In this document: one piece after another, positions 14,301-25,317 of the stretch
Position numbering within the stretch: the first letter of the stretch is position 1
How the letters are laid out: each line of letters opens with the position of its first letter
Assembly: GCA_003640385.1 (NCBI GenBank)
Contig: RCAB01000416.1
Span: forward strand, 1-56,574
Origin: Setaria digitata
Lineage: Eukaryota > Nematoda > Chromadorea > Rhabditida > Setariidae
DNA: 56,574 nt
Direction: 5' to 3'
Program-made: the position numbers and the translations under genes
Notes under the pieces: generated by a model
The model's database searches: none
Told to the model about the DNA's origin: nothing
The model's input: the letters and a program-made list of their open reading frames with translations, nothing else

Positions 14301-15405
14301 ATTAAAAATCGAGAGAAAAAAATTTCAACAAATAAAAATAATTTTTACATGTCTGCAAAATTAAGAGATATATACAATCATAATGATGAAGTTAAGAAAG
14401 TATTTCAAAAAGTATGAAGAGAGAAAAAGGAAGGAAGAAATTTTTGGCTGTAATGCGAATCAAAATTAATTAATTAAAAATGCCAAAAATTGTAGAAATA
14501 CTCTGATGGTACAGAAGAAAAAAGTTGGAAAAAAAAAAAGAAAAAATTTGTTAACTTTCAATAATCGAAAAAAAGGAAAAAAAAAAGTGAAACAACAAAA
14601 TAACAGCAAAAGAATAAAAACAAAGCAATCTAAGCGCTCATTAAGCTCTCATTATCACAAAAAACAATGCACTAACGTCTACTACGCATACGATATGTGC
14701 TATTAAAAATTTGTTCTATTTACTCCTCTTCTTCTTCTCTGTTCATGTTCGTTCATCTTTGAACAAAACATAGTTTTAGGTGAAAATAGATGAGTACAAG
14801 TAAGTTTGAGAAAATAGGCTACAAGAGATGTGGAATAAGAACTTTTTCTTCACTCTCACTCACTCTGGAACATAATAATGTTCGGTGAAAATGAGCTTTT
14901 ATTGGTCAGAAGAGAGAGAGAGAGAAAAAAAAAAGACTAATTAATTAATTATTTATGTAATACTGCAAATGACTATGTTGCATGAAAAACAGAGTGATAT
15001 TTGCAAAGTAAAGTGAATATGTTAGAAGAATTAGTACTAAATTAAGTGTATTGGTTACTTAATTTATTGCCGTCTACTTCATCAGGGACTGATAAAATAA
15101 TAAAATGCATTGTAATAAATAAGAAAAAAAGAATTGAATAATTTTTTAGTTTTTTTTTTTTTTTATTTTTTAGATGTCATAGTGAGACTTCTTATTAAGA
15201 GCAAGCAATATTATAGGATGAGGAAAAGATTTCAAAAAATTAAAAATAAAAATAAAATAAAATGAAATGGAATTTTTTTGTGTTAGTTTATCGAAATGTT
15301 GCAGAAAATATGGAAGGAATACCGACAGGTGGTGTAAATTTGATGCAAATGATGATACAGCCATCACTTCGCTACAGCAGCAATTCGACCAGCAATTATG
15401 CTTAA
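3288..15405 (+). CDS. MOLO1-domain single-pass membrane protein (levamisole-receptor modulator family)
   Basis: Eleven coding exons join in phase to about 386 residues: 3288-3409, 7110-7246, 8183-8256, 8636-8718, 9056-9127, 9702-9816, 10125-10181, 10388-10546, 11236-11384, 12252-12343, 15305-15405. A basic N-terminus is followed by a hydrophobic segment (residues 22-38, HLAIFAFCMIGATNAIF), a signal peptide or anchor. The MOLO1/TPM-like fold follows: VRVCDPDKAISMSE, KYCVCRPDQ, CWFRFGFAFLRRM, and FARLLRERW then GECDEDILFLILL. A transmembrane helix (about 305-327, WAMVVFIMCALLCLLM) leaves a short basic cytoplasmic tail. In C. elegans, MOLO-1 is an auxiliary subunit that enhances levamisole-sensitive acetylcholine receptors; other family members are mostly uncharacterised. 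I am confident of the family but cannot tell true MOLO-1 from a paralogue. The start codon is uncertain because the frame is open upstream of 3288. Confidence 0.85.
5020..5692. promoter_or_regulatory. cluster of six TGACGT/ACGTCA motifs
   Basis: CRE half-sites at 5020-5025, 5119-5124, 5205-5210, 5221-5226, 5422-5427 and 5687-5692, in first-intron sequence. The sites are seen directly. A role as an enhancer for CREB/ATF or other bZIP factors is inference. Confidence 0.35.
5553..5629. repeat. two-copy tandem duplication (40 and 37 bases)
   Basis: Copy 1 is 5553-5592 and copy 2 is 5593-5629. Both begin gaagcctagtatta and end gtcaagctt. They differ by one ATT triplet and one substitution, so the duplication is recent. 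Confidence 0.9.
7110..7246 (+). CDS. MOLO1 gene exon 2: CDPD motif
   Basis: Acceptor gaattgcag, donor GAAA|GTATGT. It encodes C-A-E-R-L-L through VRVCDPDKAISMSE. CDPD followed by an S/T-rich helix start is the entry motif of the MOLO1 domain. Four cysteines suggest extracellular disulphides. Phases fit exons 1 and 3. Confidence 0.85.
8183..8256 (+). CDS. MOLO1 gene exon 3: CxC motif
   Basis: Acceptor catgttgcag, donor CAG|GTAAGC. It encodes IEVIKNKLDTIYKRKNKY, then CVCRPDQ. The helix plus CxC pattern is typical of the domain. Confidence 0.85.
8636..8718 (+). CDS. MOLO1 gene exon 4
   Basis: Acceptor ttttgtttag, donor CAG|GTAAGC. It encodes LKPCWFRFGFAFLRRMFPVE, which matches the family strand that follows the CxC motif. 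Confidence 0.8.
9056..9127 (+). CDS. MOLO1 gene exon 5
   Basis: Acceptor ttgtttacag, donor GAG|GTAATA. It encodes SREFCPANETLLSFKKSY and the following ALVHST. Phase fits both neighbours. Confidence 0.75.
9702..9816 (+). CDS. MOLO1 gene exon 6: conserved core
   Basis: Acceptor ggacttttag, donor CAG|GTAAGC. It encodes FARLLRERWLMGECDEDILF followed by LILLKRPNQ. This is the most diagnostic block of the MOLO1 family: F-A-x2-L-R-x2-W, then G-x-C and a hydrophobic strand. Confidence 0.9.
10125..10181 (+). CDS. MOLO1 gene exon 7
   Basis: Acceptor tgcattttcag, donor CCG|GTCAGT. It encodes LVRKNALSYLPTGIMSQAP. Beyond the donor the frame stays open and fairly GC-rich to a TAA at 10245-10247, so intron retention would give a truncated form without the membrane helix. 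Confidence 0.8.
10388..10546 (+). CDS. MOLO1 gene exon 8
   Basis: Acceptor acattttag is preferred. An in-phase alternative gtacag would start the exon at 10421 and drop eleven residues (YIFASYGSLVQ). The rest encodes EKIDTFSSLINEF and VEAENVNLENGYSLKV. Donor GTG|GTAAAT. Confidence 0.75.
11236..11384 (+). CDS. MOLO1 gene exon 9: transmembrane helix
   Basis: Acceptor tttaaatcag, donor TTGG|GTAAAA. A hydrophilic stem (VTENLLEQFEATLSQTDE) is followed by PDWAMVVFIMCALLCLLMTI, a clear membrane helix. Confidence 0.85.
12252..12343 (+). CDS. MOLO1 gene exon 10: cytoplasmic tail
   Basis: Acceptor tttaaatttag, donor GGCG|GTATGT. It encodes LCLMRTSVRRGSPRSKP and RRWKAGFVG. The arginine-rich stretch after the helix supports a cytoplasmic C-terminus. 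It ends in phase 1. Confidence 0.8.
12344..15304 (+). other. last intron of the MOLO1 gene
   Basis: About 3 kb of T-rich sequence. Longer open frames such as 12945-13439 are low-complexity F/L-rich translations of poly-T sequence and are not supported as genes. Confidence 0.55.
15305..15405 (+). CDS. MOLO1 gene exon 11: terminal exon with stop
   Basis: Acceptor gaaatgttgcag. It encodes ENMEGIPTGGVNLMQMMIQP and SLRYSSNSTSNYA before TAA at 15403-15405. The phase matches exon 10 and the exon is GC-rich within AT-rich flanks. Confidence 0.7.
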
Positions 15406-15648
15406 ATTTTTTAAATTTTTTTTAAAAAATATTTTCTGCTTTTTTTTCCTGTACAGTTCGTATTTTGCATTTTTTTTCCTTCTTTTTTTTTTTTTTATTT
15501 TTTTATTTTTTTCCTTTTTTTTTTTACGAAAATGTTCATTGTTAATTAAGTCCCAGCTTATTAATGAAATATGCTGTTGTTTCTCAGGTATAAAATAACA
15601 AATTATTAATCGCGCTGTACTCAAAGGGAAAAAGAGAAGGAAAAGCAA

Positions 15649-15654
15649 AATAAA
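15649..15654 (+). terminator. AATAAA polyadenylation signal for the MOLO1 gene
   Basis: First canonical AATAAA after the stop at 15405, about 245 bases downstream. Confidence 0.5.
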
Positions 15655-16400
15655 GGACTAAAAAATTAAAATTTATTTAAGAAATTATGAGCAGTAATGA
15701 GGGATAGGATGATTTCGTTTCGACTATAAACGGATACTTTTCATCGAGGAAAAAGCAAGAAGGAAAAAAGCAGTAGTGGATTTTTTGTTGTAACAGGAAA
15801 GGTATGCTAGGCATGCTCTTGCTAATTAACGATCACTTCTTTCTGATTCCGGAAATAAAACATAGCAGTATTGAAAAATTAACAAGGTGATAAATTTTTC
15901 TACATCAATCCAATCTCTCCTCTTCTTTACCGGATACTCTTTTCCGGATTCTCTTTCCACCTCAACATACTTGCAGTTTATGCCACTAACAGGAACAAAT
16001 AGTTCATTTTCTTCATTTTTTTTTTTCTTTTTTTTTGCCTCAACAACAGAATGACATATATTTTTGTAGTCAATTTCAATTTTTCTTTTGCATATTCGTG
16101 AATGAAAATAAATAAAATCTTTAAAATCAAGGAGCTGAATCTCATTTAAAATTCATACATGCTAAATAATTTGTATTTTGCGCTAGAAATTTTTTTATTT
16201 TTAATTTTAAAATATATTCCAATATTTTGATGCAGCAAATGTGAAGAATTTTTCATATCTTGAAATTGGGAATGCATTAAATGATCATTTATTTATTTAT
16301 AAAATAACGTTCCACAATCTTCAAAAAAAAAAAAAAAAAAATTTTCCTCCCCAAAATTAAAATATTTCCTTTTCCAAATCAAAATAGCTCTTTCTTCAGA

Positions 16401-16503
16401 ATACCAATAATAATATTAATGATAATAATAATAATGATAATAATAATAATGATAATAATAATAATAATAGTAATGATAATAATAACAATAATAATAATAA
16501 TCA
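16401..16503. repeat. imperfect (AAT/GAT)n microsatellite
   Basis: Runs of AATAATAAT interrupted by GAT units over about 100 bases. Confidence 0.9.
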
Positions 16504-16977
16504 AAAATAATTAATGCTAACTGATGCTTGCTTCTGTTTTTTTTTTACTTTAAAATAATTTTAATGTTGGTAAACTTCGTGTTTAGCAGTAATTTTCTTA
16601 TCATTGATTATTTTTTGTCAGTTTTTGCATCCACATCTTTTAATCAGTTGAACAAATTGCATGGATTTTGTTAACATTAGACATCCACAATTCAGGAATT
16701 AAGGTGACTTTCCTCTTATAGGTACTGATAATTATGATTATCAATAACCCGTTGAATTGAGGAATTAATTAATTGCGAAAACTTTTGAAAATTAGTATAA
16801 GCGAAGGAAAAAAGGCAGTGCAATTGAAATATTTTTGCACTATTAGATGGCAGAATGAAAAATTAGTTGCATTAGATCAAAATGTTGTGTTTTGAAAATT
16901 TGATTTCTTTTTAAAAAAAAAATTTTCACCTTCTTTTTTATATGATTGTATTGCGCACACCTCTGCTCATTTTCTTT

Positions 16978-17009
<32 letters not shown>

Positions 17010-17541
17010 ATTATCAGAAAAAAAAAATTGAAATATAAAGCATGTCATTTTCATAAGCATAAAACGTTTGCATGTCAAACAACTTGCCGCACTTATTAGC
17101 TATAAGTATTTGCACTCTAGATTATAAATCACAGGTTTTTTTTTTTTAAATTCAAGTTTTCAATTAAATTTAAATGTCAAATTAGGTTAATTGTTGTTTG
17201 AGAATAGAAGATTTATATGACTGGGAGCTATCCATTTAACAAATGCATACATGCTGATTTTGCAAAATATTGGCTGAATCATTTGAAGCTTCTAATAGGC
17301 TATATTTTGTTCATTAATTTTTGATAAATTCCAGAAATTTCAAATGATTGAAAAACTGATTTGATGATAGGTTGATGAACTAAATGACCGATGGCATAAT
17401 AAATGTTGTACTGATATCATAAAAAAATTTTTGACTCAATCAAAAATCAAGTTTCATCCCAGTTTACATTAAATTTTTAATTAGAATTGAAGAACTTTTT
17501 GTTGAAATTTAATTTCTATTTCAATATTATCAATATTTAAG

Positions 17542-17577
17542 CTTTAATGGATCAAGGGAGTGTATGGCGACCAGATG
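17542..17577 (+). CDS. candidate alternative exon of the MOLO1 gene
   Basis: A small GC-rich island with acceptor tatttaag and a perfect donor G|GTAAGT. After the phase-1 end of exon 10 it would read ALMDQGSVWRPD and end again in phase 1. It also holds an ATG, so it could begin a separate tiny transcript. Short and unconfirmed. Confidence 0.3.
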
Positions 17578-17986
17578 GTAAGTTTCAAAAATATCTTTAT
17601 AACGAAAATAGTAGGAAGGTGACATTAATTGTAATTATTAGTTAATTAGCAGTTGTATCCTTCACTTATCAGTTAATCAAAGCATTACACTGATAAGAAT
17701 TGCTGAAAAATGTTATCAACATTACAGTAACTATTTCTCTAGCACAGTATCATCATAATACGGCATAAATGAGTGATATGATATTATCCTGCCATCCGTA
17801 TGTTACAGTACCATGTGACGATATGATATTATTAATTTGTAGTCTTATACCTCTATCAGATAATTACTCCAAGCAGATGCGCTCTCTTCCTAATTTTTTT
17901 TTTTTTTTTTTGGAGGGAGGGGTTAAATTTAAATAAGCATTTCAGTATATCAATTTAAATTTAGTCAAATTATTAATTTCTTTCAG

Positions 17987-18015
17987 CATGTGGATCAACA
18001 CGAGTGGAAATATAA
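17987..18015 (+). CDS. candidate alternative terminal exon of the MOLO1 gene
   Basis: A strong acceptor (tttctttcag) is followed, in the phase left by the 17542-17577 exon, by ACGSTRVEI and a stop. The resulting C-terminus V-E-I fits a class II PDZ ligand (hydrophobic-x-hydrophobic). An AATAAA at 18328-18333 could serve as poly-A signal. Confidence 0.3.
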
Positions 18016-19721
18016 TTTCAATGCATCTTATCATTATTACATGAGTTTTTTGATAATGATTTTTTGTACTGAAGTAAATTTGCCTATATTTGTGGTTATG
18101 ATTGTTTAAAAAAAAATGATCCGGGATATAATTTGTAAAATGAATTAGAAAAAATTTTTTTCATTTAAATCAAACAATAAGCTATTTATGCTTGAACGTC
18201 CACTGTTTCTCGGTTCATAATTTTAATTAATGAGCTAGTTTTATGGTTAGCAGTAAGAAAATTATTATTCGCAAAGAAACATTCTATGCATCAATCAATT
18301 TACATTTAACAAAAATTATTAAATGCAAATAAAAGTATGAATTGTATGGGTATGTTTTCAAAATCATTTAAATTTAAAAACATTTAGTACCATTAAAATT
18401 TAGCGAGCAATTCTGTATTAGGATGGATTTTCAAGATAAAATTTGTGATCGCTAGCATAATTGGCTAATCAAGCTTTGTTTTTCCACTTCAATTTTGTTT
18501 CTACTTTTTTTAAAATCACCTTTTCAAAAAAAAAAGTAGATTAGTCATGAGTGCCATATTTTGCTTTTAAACAAAGCTTAAAATAAAGAAATAAAAATTA
18601 ATAAATTCTTAAGCAGCTTCAGTCACTATCATTCATTTATTGATATGATATTGAAAAGGAAAGGGTAATAATGTATGTAGTAAGCAACCAGTGCCTCGTA
18701 ATTAATTAATTATTAGGGAGCACTAATTATCAATTTAATTTCTCTTCACAGATACTCTTCCTAATATTGGAAAACCTTGGCCTATTTAATTAGCAATAGT
18801 TTCTGTTTTATTTTGTGATTAAAATCTGAAATACTAAATAAAAGCAAAAAATTGACACAAACGAAATAAATTTGTTAATTTTTCTATATGAAAGCCCCAA
18901 ATAAAATCTTACAAAATGAGGTTTTTGAATCAATTAACCGCTAAAATACTCATTTATTTAACCAAAGCGTGGAATAATTTTCCACCTGAACTCTACCAAA
19001 CAGGATAATGAATTAAATTCACAAAAAAAAAATGAAATTAGAAAACCTTGGAAAAAACTAATGAGCACCAAAAAATGCTCGAAAAAAAAATAATGAAAAA
19101 TAAAATTTACTTTTCAAACGATCAAAAAAAAATTACTCATTACTTATTACATTACATTACTTAACAATATTTCCTTCAAAAAAAAAAAAAAAAAAAAAAA
19201 AAATAGCGAAATAATGTAAAAAAGCAGTTTTTATTCTAAACAGCGAGAATGTATTTCTCTACAGCTAGGAATATTTAATTGAATTACATAAAGTTTTTTT
19301 TACTTAATTATTACAATTAATGGCTAGGCTTTTGCATGATCTGATCGCATTTGTAGCATCTTTAAATTGTCTCCATTAACTTCAGATGGTTCCTGTTTTT
19401 TTTTTGCTTAACCAAAGAAACGGTTACTTAAGGTTCAATGCAAATCACGCGTTTTCACGTGACATAATCTACTAATTGATTACATTCGTTTTGAACTCAT
19501 TCATTACGATTTTATATTCAACTACTGATAAGGTAAGCGTTGCGTGCAGCACACGTCATATTAACTAAATTATTTCAATTATCGTCGAGTGAATTTTATG
19601 CGCATTGAAACGTCTCTTAAAAAAAAGGAAATTAATTTTTTCGCGATAGGAAATTAATTAGCAAAGACAAATACAAAAAACAAATTGCATAGAATAGATT
19701 AATGAAAAAAAGTGATGGGGC

Positions 19722-19730
19722 TTATATATA

Positions 19731-19797
<67 letters not shown>

Positions 19798-19831
19798 TAA
19801 TATTATATATATATATATATATATGCATATT
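19722..19831. repeat. (TA)n microsatellite, two blocks
   Basis: A long TA block (about 19722-19792) and a shorter one (about 19804-19824) flank taaataataatatta. Both have a tgcata near the outer edge, making the whole region nearly self-complementary. Confidence 0.95.
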
Positions 19832-19960
19832 GCCGTTTTGTGAAATAAATATAAAGCAATTATAATTAGCATATTTCAAGCTCGAAAATAATTAAATCCG
19901 AAACTCGAAAATATAAATAGCGGAAAAAAGAATTTGAAACTGGAATAGCAAAAAAAGGAA

Positions 19961-19979
19961 AGAGAGAGAGAGAGAGAGA
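19961..19979. repeat. (AG)n microsatellite
   Basis: Nine AG units in a purine-rich stretch. Confidence 0.9.
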
Positions 19980-20292
19980 AGAAGAGAAGGACGAAAAGTA
20001 TTTTGTTAGCATTCACTCGTTTTTCATTTCAAATTAATTCCATCATTTCATGCGCCACTATTAACAGATTACTTTACCCATCAAAATTAATAAAATGATT
20101 TTTACTAAGAAGCACTGAAGTGGCATAGAAAATGAATGAAATAAAACAAATAAAATTAAGTATACATTCGCCAAAAGAAAAATGCTTTTACAATACAAAT
20201 TGTTAATGAGATCAAATCGTTCGCGAAAAAATGTAATTGTTATTATTAATATTTTTATTATAAAAACCATTATTACTATCATGATAGCTACT

Positions 20293-20296
20293 GTTA

Positions 20297-20342
<46 letters not shown>

Positions 20343-20356
20343 TGTTATTATTATTA
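20293..20356. repeat. (ATT)n microsatellite
   Basis: TTATTATT units with occasional TGT/ACT changes. Isoleucine- and threonine-rich ORFs on both strands here are translations of this repeat. Confidence 0.9.
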
Positions 20357-21312
20357 TAAGCATCATTTTTATTATTGCTCCTTTTCTTATTATTTTATCA
20401 TTAGTGATTATTAATTAATCAGTAAATATTATTATCAATGCTCTCATCGTTATCAATGTTTTCATCGAATTTCTTTCATACCCGTCGTTTGATAACGTAT
20501 TCTAAGTTTCATTTTCAATTATATCTTTTATAAACGAGAAGTGCCATATAATCATTGATAAAATTGATTTTTTTTTTTTTTCGCATTGTAGATAAGTCCC
20601 ATTGCCAAATTGTCAACAAAATAATTGGTGTTTTTGGAATTTTTTAATTAGCAACTAAATCAACTAAAGCAAAAAAAAATGAAATTTACTAATTATTAAA
20701 GACACTATTGGTGATAGGAGAATTCAATTTTTTAGACAAGACGATTAAATGCTGGTTAAAAAATTGTTAAAGAAATAATAAGCAAATTTAAGTTTTCGAC
20801 GAAAAAAATTTATAATCCAAATGTTCAAAGCAAGAAATTTTTAAAAATTTTTTAATTCAGTCATTAATGAATAAGCTAACTTTTTCTTTTTGCTCGTTTA
20901 AACAGAAAAATAATGACAGCAATATAAAAATGTTTTAATTGTTTTTTTTTTTTTTTTTCACTTGTTTGTTCTATTTTTTTTATTTTTTATTCCTCTTTTT
21001 CACATCTATTTATCAGATTTCTGGCTTGCTTGCATTGCTGAAATTGGAATAAAGTTATTTTAAAAATTCTGATATATTTTTCTAGCAATTTCTTTAAACT
21101 AAATTAGATGTGGAAAGGGATTACCGATCGTTGGAAGATATCGGGAAAAAAAAAAAGAAAAAGCAAATGGAATTTTTTTAATAGAAGTACAAAAAAATTT
21201 GTGCATATCTATGAATGGAAAATATTTATCACTTTGTCAAGGATGTATTGTTTAATCGAAAATGAATAATTTTAAAATTGATGGATTGAGAAATAATTAA
21301 ATTATCTTCTAG

Positions 21313-21495
21313 TGTTATCAAAGATTCGAAGAGTTTGTATTTGATAAATGATAGTAGCATCGTATCACTGGTATCAGAGATGATTACACCATTCGAATTT
21401 TGTTCGTTACTTCATACTTGTAGTAACTACACGTATAGCAGCACTTTTCGCGAATATTGTCGTTATCACAACTACAAAAATCTCATCAAAAAATG
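21313..21495 (+). CDS. orphan exon-like island, resembles second half of a saposin-B domain
   Basis: After a good acceptor (attatcttctag) a frame opens as VIKDSKSLYLINDSSIVSLV, then SEMITPFEFCSLLHTCSN, and ends near a possible donor ATG|GTTAAA. The pattern of an amphipathic stretch followed by P-x-x-x-C-x3-L-x2-C resembles the C-terminal half of saposin-B domains. GC content is above the surroundings. I found no partner exon carrying the first half, so this may be a decayed gene fragment, part of an unresolved gene, or chance. Confidence 0.3.
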
Positions 21496-22431
21496 GTTAA
21501 AAAAAAATTCTCTTTTTTCTTTCAAGAACTTTTATTTAAAATAATAATAACTAACGATGATTTATTTTAAAATTGAAATAATTTTTTAAATGAAAAAAAA
21601 AAATCATGAAATTGTTGTTACTGATTAAATTATGATAAGTTCCTTGAAATTTCATGCTCTTCAGGAGTTAGAAAAAGAAACAAAGAAAAAATAAATAAAT
21701 CTTATACTTCCTAAAATCAATTTAATCATTGTAATTGGTGTCAGGATAAGTCATCATAATTAAGTGTCTCATAACTTCTTTCAACTTTTACACTTTCCAA
21801 ACAATTTGCAGAAAGTTTCGGCTTCATTTTACCTTCACATTTCGTATTCCTTAATGTGAGCAAATATTCTAACTTCAGTAGCACTTGTTATTTGCCGCTA
21901 ATTAACCGCTTATTTTTTTTTTTTTTTTTTTTAACATTATAATATGCTACGGATAGTCTAGTAACATGTGAATTCATAAAGACGCGGTGATTTGTATAAA
22001 GCTGAAAAACTTATTTAAATTAACCTAAAATTACCTATAAGAGGTTAAACATTAATTCAATACTATTACAGTATGAATAAAATCATTGAAGGAAATGTGA
22101 GATAACTTACGAATGGAAAATTTTGAGAATTTCACAATATCTCGATTTGTCGAAACAACTACTATCAGCCATCATTATTGGACTGTTTTCTAAAAACTTT
22201 TCAATCGTCCATTTTTTTCGATTTTTTTTCGTTTTTTTTTTTTTTATTGCAAAAATAGCATAATTGAATTAAAAAAAAAAAGAAGTGATAAATAAGATTA
22301 TGAAATTCTTCAAGAAAAAGCAAACAAATAAACGGAAAAAAAAATGATACAATCTAATAAACTTTTCATTGCTAATTATTCTTTTGTAGTTTATATTGTT
22401 GATTATCGCATAATTTTCAATATCAAGTGAT

Positions 22432-22496
22432 TGTGTGTATGTGTGTGTGTGCGTGTGTGTGCGTGTGTGTGCGTGTGTGTGCGTGTGTGCGTGTGG
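22432..22496. repeat. GTGTGTGC minisatellite / (GT)n
   Basis: A run of GT followed by regular eight-base GTGTGTGC units. It is purely alternating purine-pyrimidine, a potential Z-DNA former. Confidence 0.9.
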
Positions 22497-22922
22497 CAAT
22501 TAACCAAAATTGATCTTTCCACGGACGTGTGGAAGACGACAGGAGATTACGTGGTTACGTGAACACGCAGAAAAATTAATAAATGTAAATGGTTTCTCAA
22601 ATTTCTGTGCAAAAGCGATAAACGGAAGGAAAGAGGAAATAGTCCAAATAACGATATCAGTCATCATCAATGAATTTTGATACAGCCATTATTATTCAAT
22701 TGAAGTGAAGGAATCATCTGCGTGAAACACGTAACGATAAGTAACCACCTGAAGAGAAAGCATAAACGATCACGTGCTGATTACTGCCAATTCACGTATC
22801 AATTAGAATAATGTATAAAGACCCATTCACAACTTATATTACTCTTAAATGCAAAGGAAAAGTTAGCCAAAATGTGGTAATTATGCGAAAGCGAACAGTT
22901 TTAATTACAAGTCCACCCATGG

Positions 22923-23047
22923 GATGCACGATATAATAAGTAGTACTGTCATTTTAGCATGATATCCGTGCATCAGACAGGAATTGAACCCTGGTTATCC
23001 AGATGGCACAGGAGAACTTCACATTACCGGAACCGACTGTTTAGCTG
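22923..23047 (-). repeat. degenerate tRNA-like / tRNA-derived element with flanking inverted repeat
   Basis: On the minus strand a B-box-like GGTTCAATTCC (22990 to 22980) follows an A-box-like CAGCTAAACAGTCGG (23047 to 23033) at tRNA-like spacing. The T stem does not fold with a standard seven-base loop and I find no acceptor stem, so it is not a functional tRNA gene. Just past the B box, GATGCACG (22923-22930) and CGTGCATC (22977-22984) form an inverted repeat. A tRNA-derived SINE fragment or tRNA pseudogene fits best. The same stretch has an open frame on the plus strand, so an exon is a weaker alternative. Confidence 0.35.
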
Positions 23048-24738
23048 CATGGTCCAGTCCAGCTCGGAGATTAATTCAGGAACACTCTCTCAGGTTTATC
23101 CGGTTTTTGTCAGCTTGCATGCTTTTGCATACTAATTTGTTAATTAATGTGCAGCAATAAGCAGGGGGAAAAAAAGGGAAAACGTCGATTGATTTAATTG
23201 AAAACTCATTAATTTCGTATAACCAATTATGTTTGAATTAACACTGTGACGGGGTTGATACTCTAATGATGAAATTATTGCATTTTGAGAAAGAATAGAT
23301 TGATCATTCTTGCATGTCAAAATTGAAAAGTGTAGGTGTGGACAGTTAATTGAAATTGCAGAATTTTGAGAACCGGAAGTGAAGTTAGCGGAGTAAAATA
23401 ACTAATTAATAAGAAAATGCACTGAGAAGGGCTGCTTCTTTCCCTTTTTGGCCCGAAACAGAGAAGGAAGAAAAAAAAAAAAGAAAAAACAAACAAAAAG
23501 AAATTGAAATATTTTGTTCACAAGACAAAAACAACAAAATGCTAAAAACTACAAAGCACAAGCAACTGTACATATATTGCTTTCGGAATGCATAGTTTGT
23601 CAAATTAATTGAAGTTTGAGAAGCGGAAAACAAAGAAATAGAACAACAAACTGTGAGTGAAAAATTACTTCTGACAAATTAATAATTTCAAAACGAAAAA
23701 AAACAAAAAACAAAATGATAAAAAGAAAATAAAAATGATGCATGGAATGTTTCACTTATGCAGAGTATTATTTAATGATAAGAAATAATGAGATCTGAAC
23801 ACAAATGGTATGGAAAGAAAAAAAAAATGATTGAAAGATTGGAATTAATTAGATTATTATTAGTGTTTATTTGGCTAACATATTTGTCTGTTAATACTAT
23901 TCTAATTAATTTTTAACGAAAAAAAAAGGGAGTATCTGTAGATGGGAACTTTTTTTTTTCTTTTTTTACACTACCAAAATAATTCTCATAAACTTATCAG
24001 TCTTATCAAAATAACTGATCAAGTGCTAGAATTGCTATTTAAAAATTAAATCGTTTTATTCTTTTTGGCAAAAAATGCTCATTAACTGTTTGTTAATGTA
24101 TTATAATGAATATATAATTAGATATGCAATAAGATGGACCAATGATAAATTCTTCTTTTCCTCCTGTTACAAGCAGTTTTTTTTTTTTTTTTTCTAAATT
24201 TCACTATGTTTTCATTTTTTTTTTTTTAATCAAATAAGAAGGAAATATAATAAACGAAGTGAAATTTCATAAGAAATCCTTAAAATTATTCATCTTTTCT
24301 CAATCCTTAGTATTGGCGATTGGTCTAGCCTCTTCTGCTACGCTACTTATCCAGTGGTTTAGGACTAAAATGGTCCACTAAAAGTACTTGGATCTCCAAA
24401 TAACATCGACTAATTAACCAGTAATTTGATCACTAAGATGGAAGCAATAATACAAAGCAAATGGAAATTTACAAAGAAAAAACGGAGAGGAGTAAATGGA
24501 CTATTCAGGAAGACAGAGTGATAAGATGATGATATCAGTTGCAGCATAATTAATTCATCATTGAAAAAATATGTTTCAAAAAACAAAAGCGAAATGAAAA
24601 AATTAAAAATAATCACAAAAAAAAAAAAAGAAGGAACAACAGGCCTTTAGCAAATCGGTAAAATTACAGCAGCAGCAGAAAAAAAAAACGTAAAAAATTC
24701 ATGCATCCGGAGCGGAAGCAAAAATTTATATGTGTCCG

Positions 24739-24742
24739 GTGT

Positions 24743-24785
<43 letters not shown>

Positions 24786-24789
24786 GTGT
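24739..24789. repeat. (GT)n microsatellite
   Basis: An uninterrupted GT run of more than 30 bases with short imperfect flanks. Confidence 0.95.
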
Positions 24790-25311
24790 CCGGAAAACAG
24801 GAAAATCAAACCAATCATGCCCATGCAAATTAATAACAAATTGTCAAAATGTTAGCAATTACTTAGAAAATTTCAGGAAAAAAATTAAGAAAAAATGTTT
24901 TATTCACACACAAACGTGTTAAAAAAATTTTATTTATGTGCATAAAGAAAAGAAATTATCTCAAGTCTAATTAATATTTTTTTCTAACTTTATTTAACTC
25001 AATTTTCAATAGTTTAATTTTTCAAAAAAAAAAAAAAAAAGTAACTATATTTTGCGGTACTTTTGCAAGTTTGTGAAACTAAAATTTTTAATGAGAAAGA
25101 GAGTGAAATTTTTTTGCACAGCAATAATTATAATTGATATCTGAGCCTAATCATTTTATTATTAACTTATCAGTTTGCAATCTACAGGACTTATCACTAT
25201 CTCTTCTTTCACTAATTTTATGCTAAAAATGAATTTTATATAATACACACATCCGTGCAACCTCACACCAACACACACGCGCACACTTACTAGAAGAAAA
25301 CTTAAAATGTC

Positions 25312-25317
25312 TTTATT
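25312..25317 (-). terminator. candidate poly-A signal for the madd-4-like gene
   Basis: TTTATT on the plus strand reads AATAAA on the minus strand. It is the first canonical signal I find after the stop codon, about 400 bases beyond it. Confidence 0.4.

Noticed and set aside
20061..20418. isoleucine-rich ORFs on both strands
   Set aside because: They translate the (ATT)n microsatellite.
22923..23047. functional tRNA gene
   Set aside because: The B-box match is good but no acceptor stem forms and the T-arm does not fold normally.
24302..24382. short frame LAIGLASSATLLIQWFRTKM after a ccttag acceptor
   Set aside because: Only about 22 codons to a stop, no partner exon, no recognisable family.
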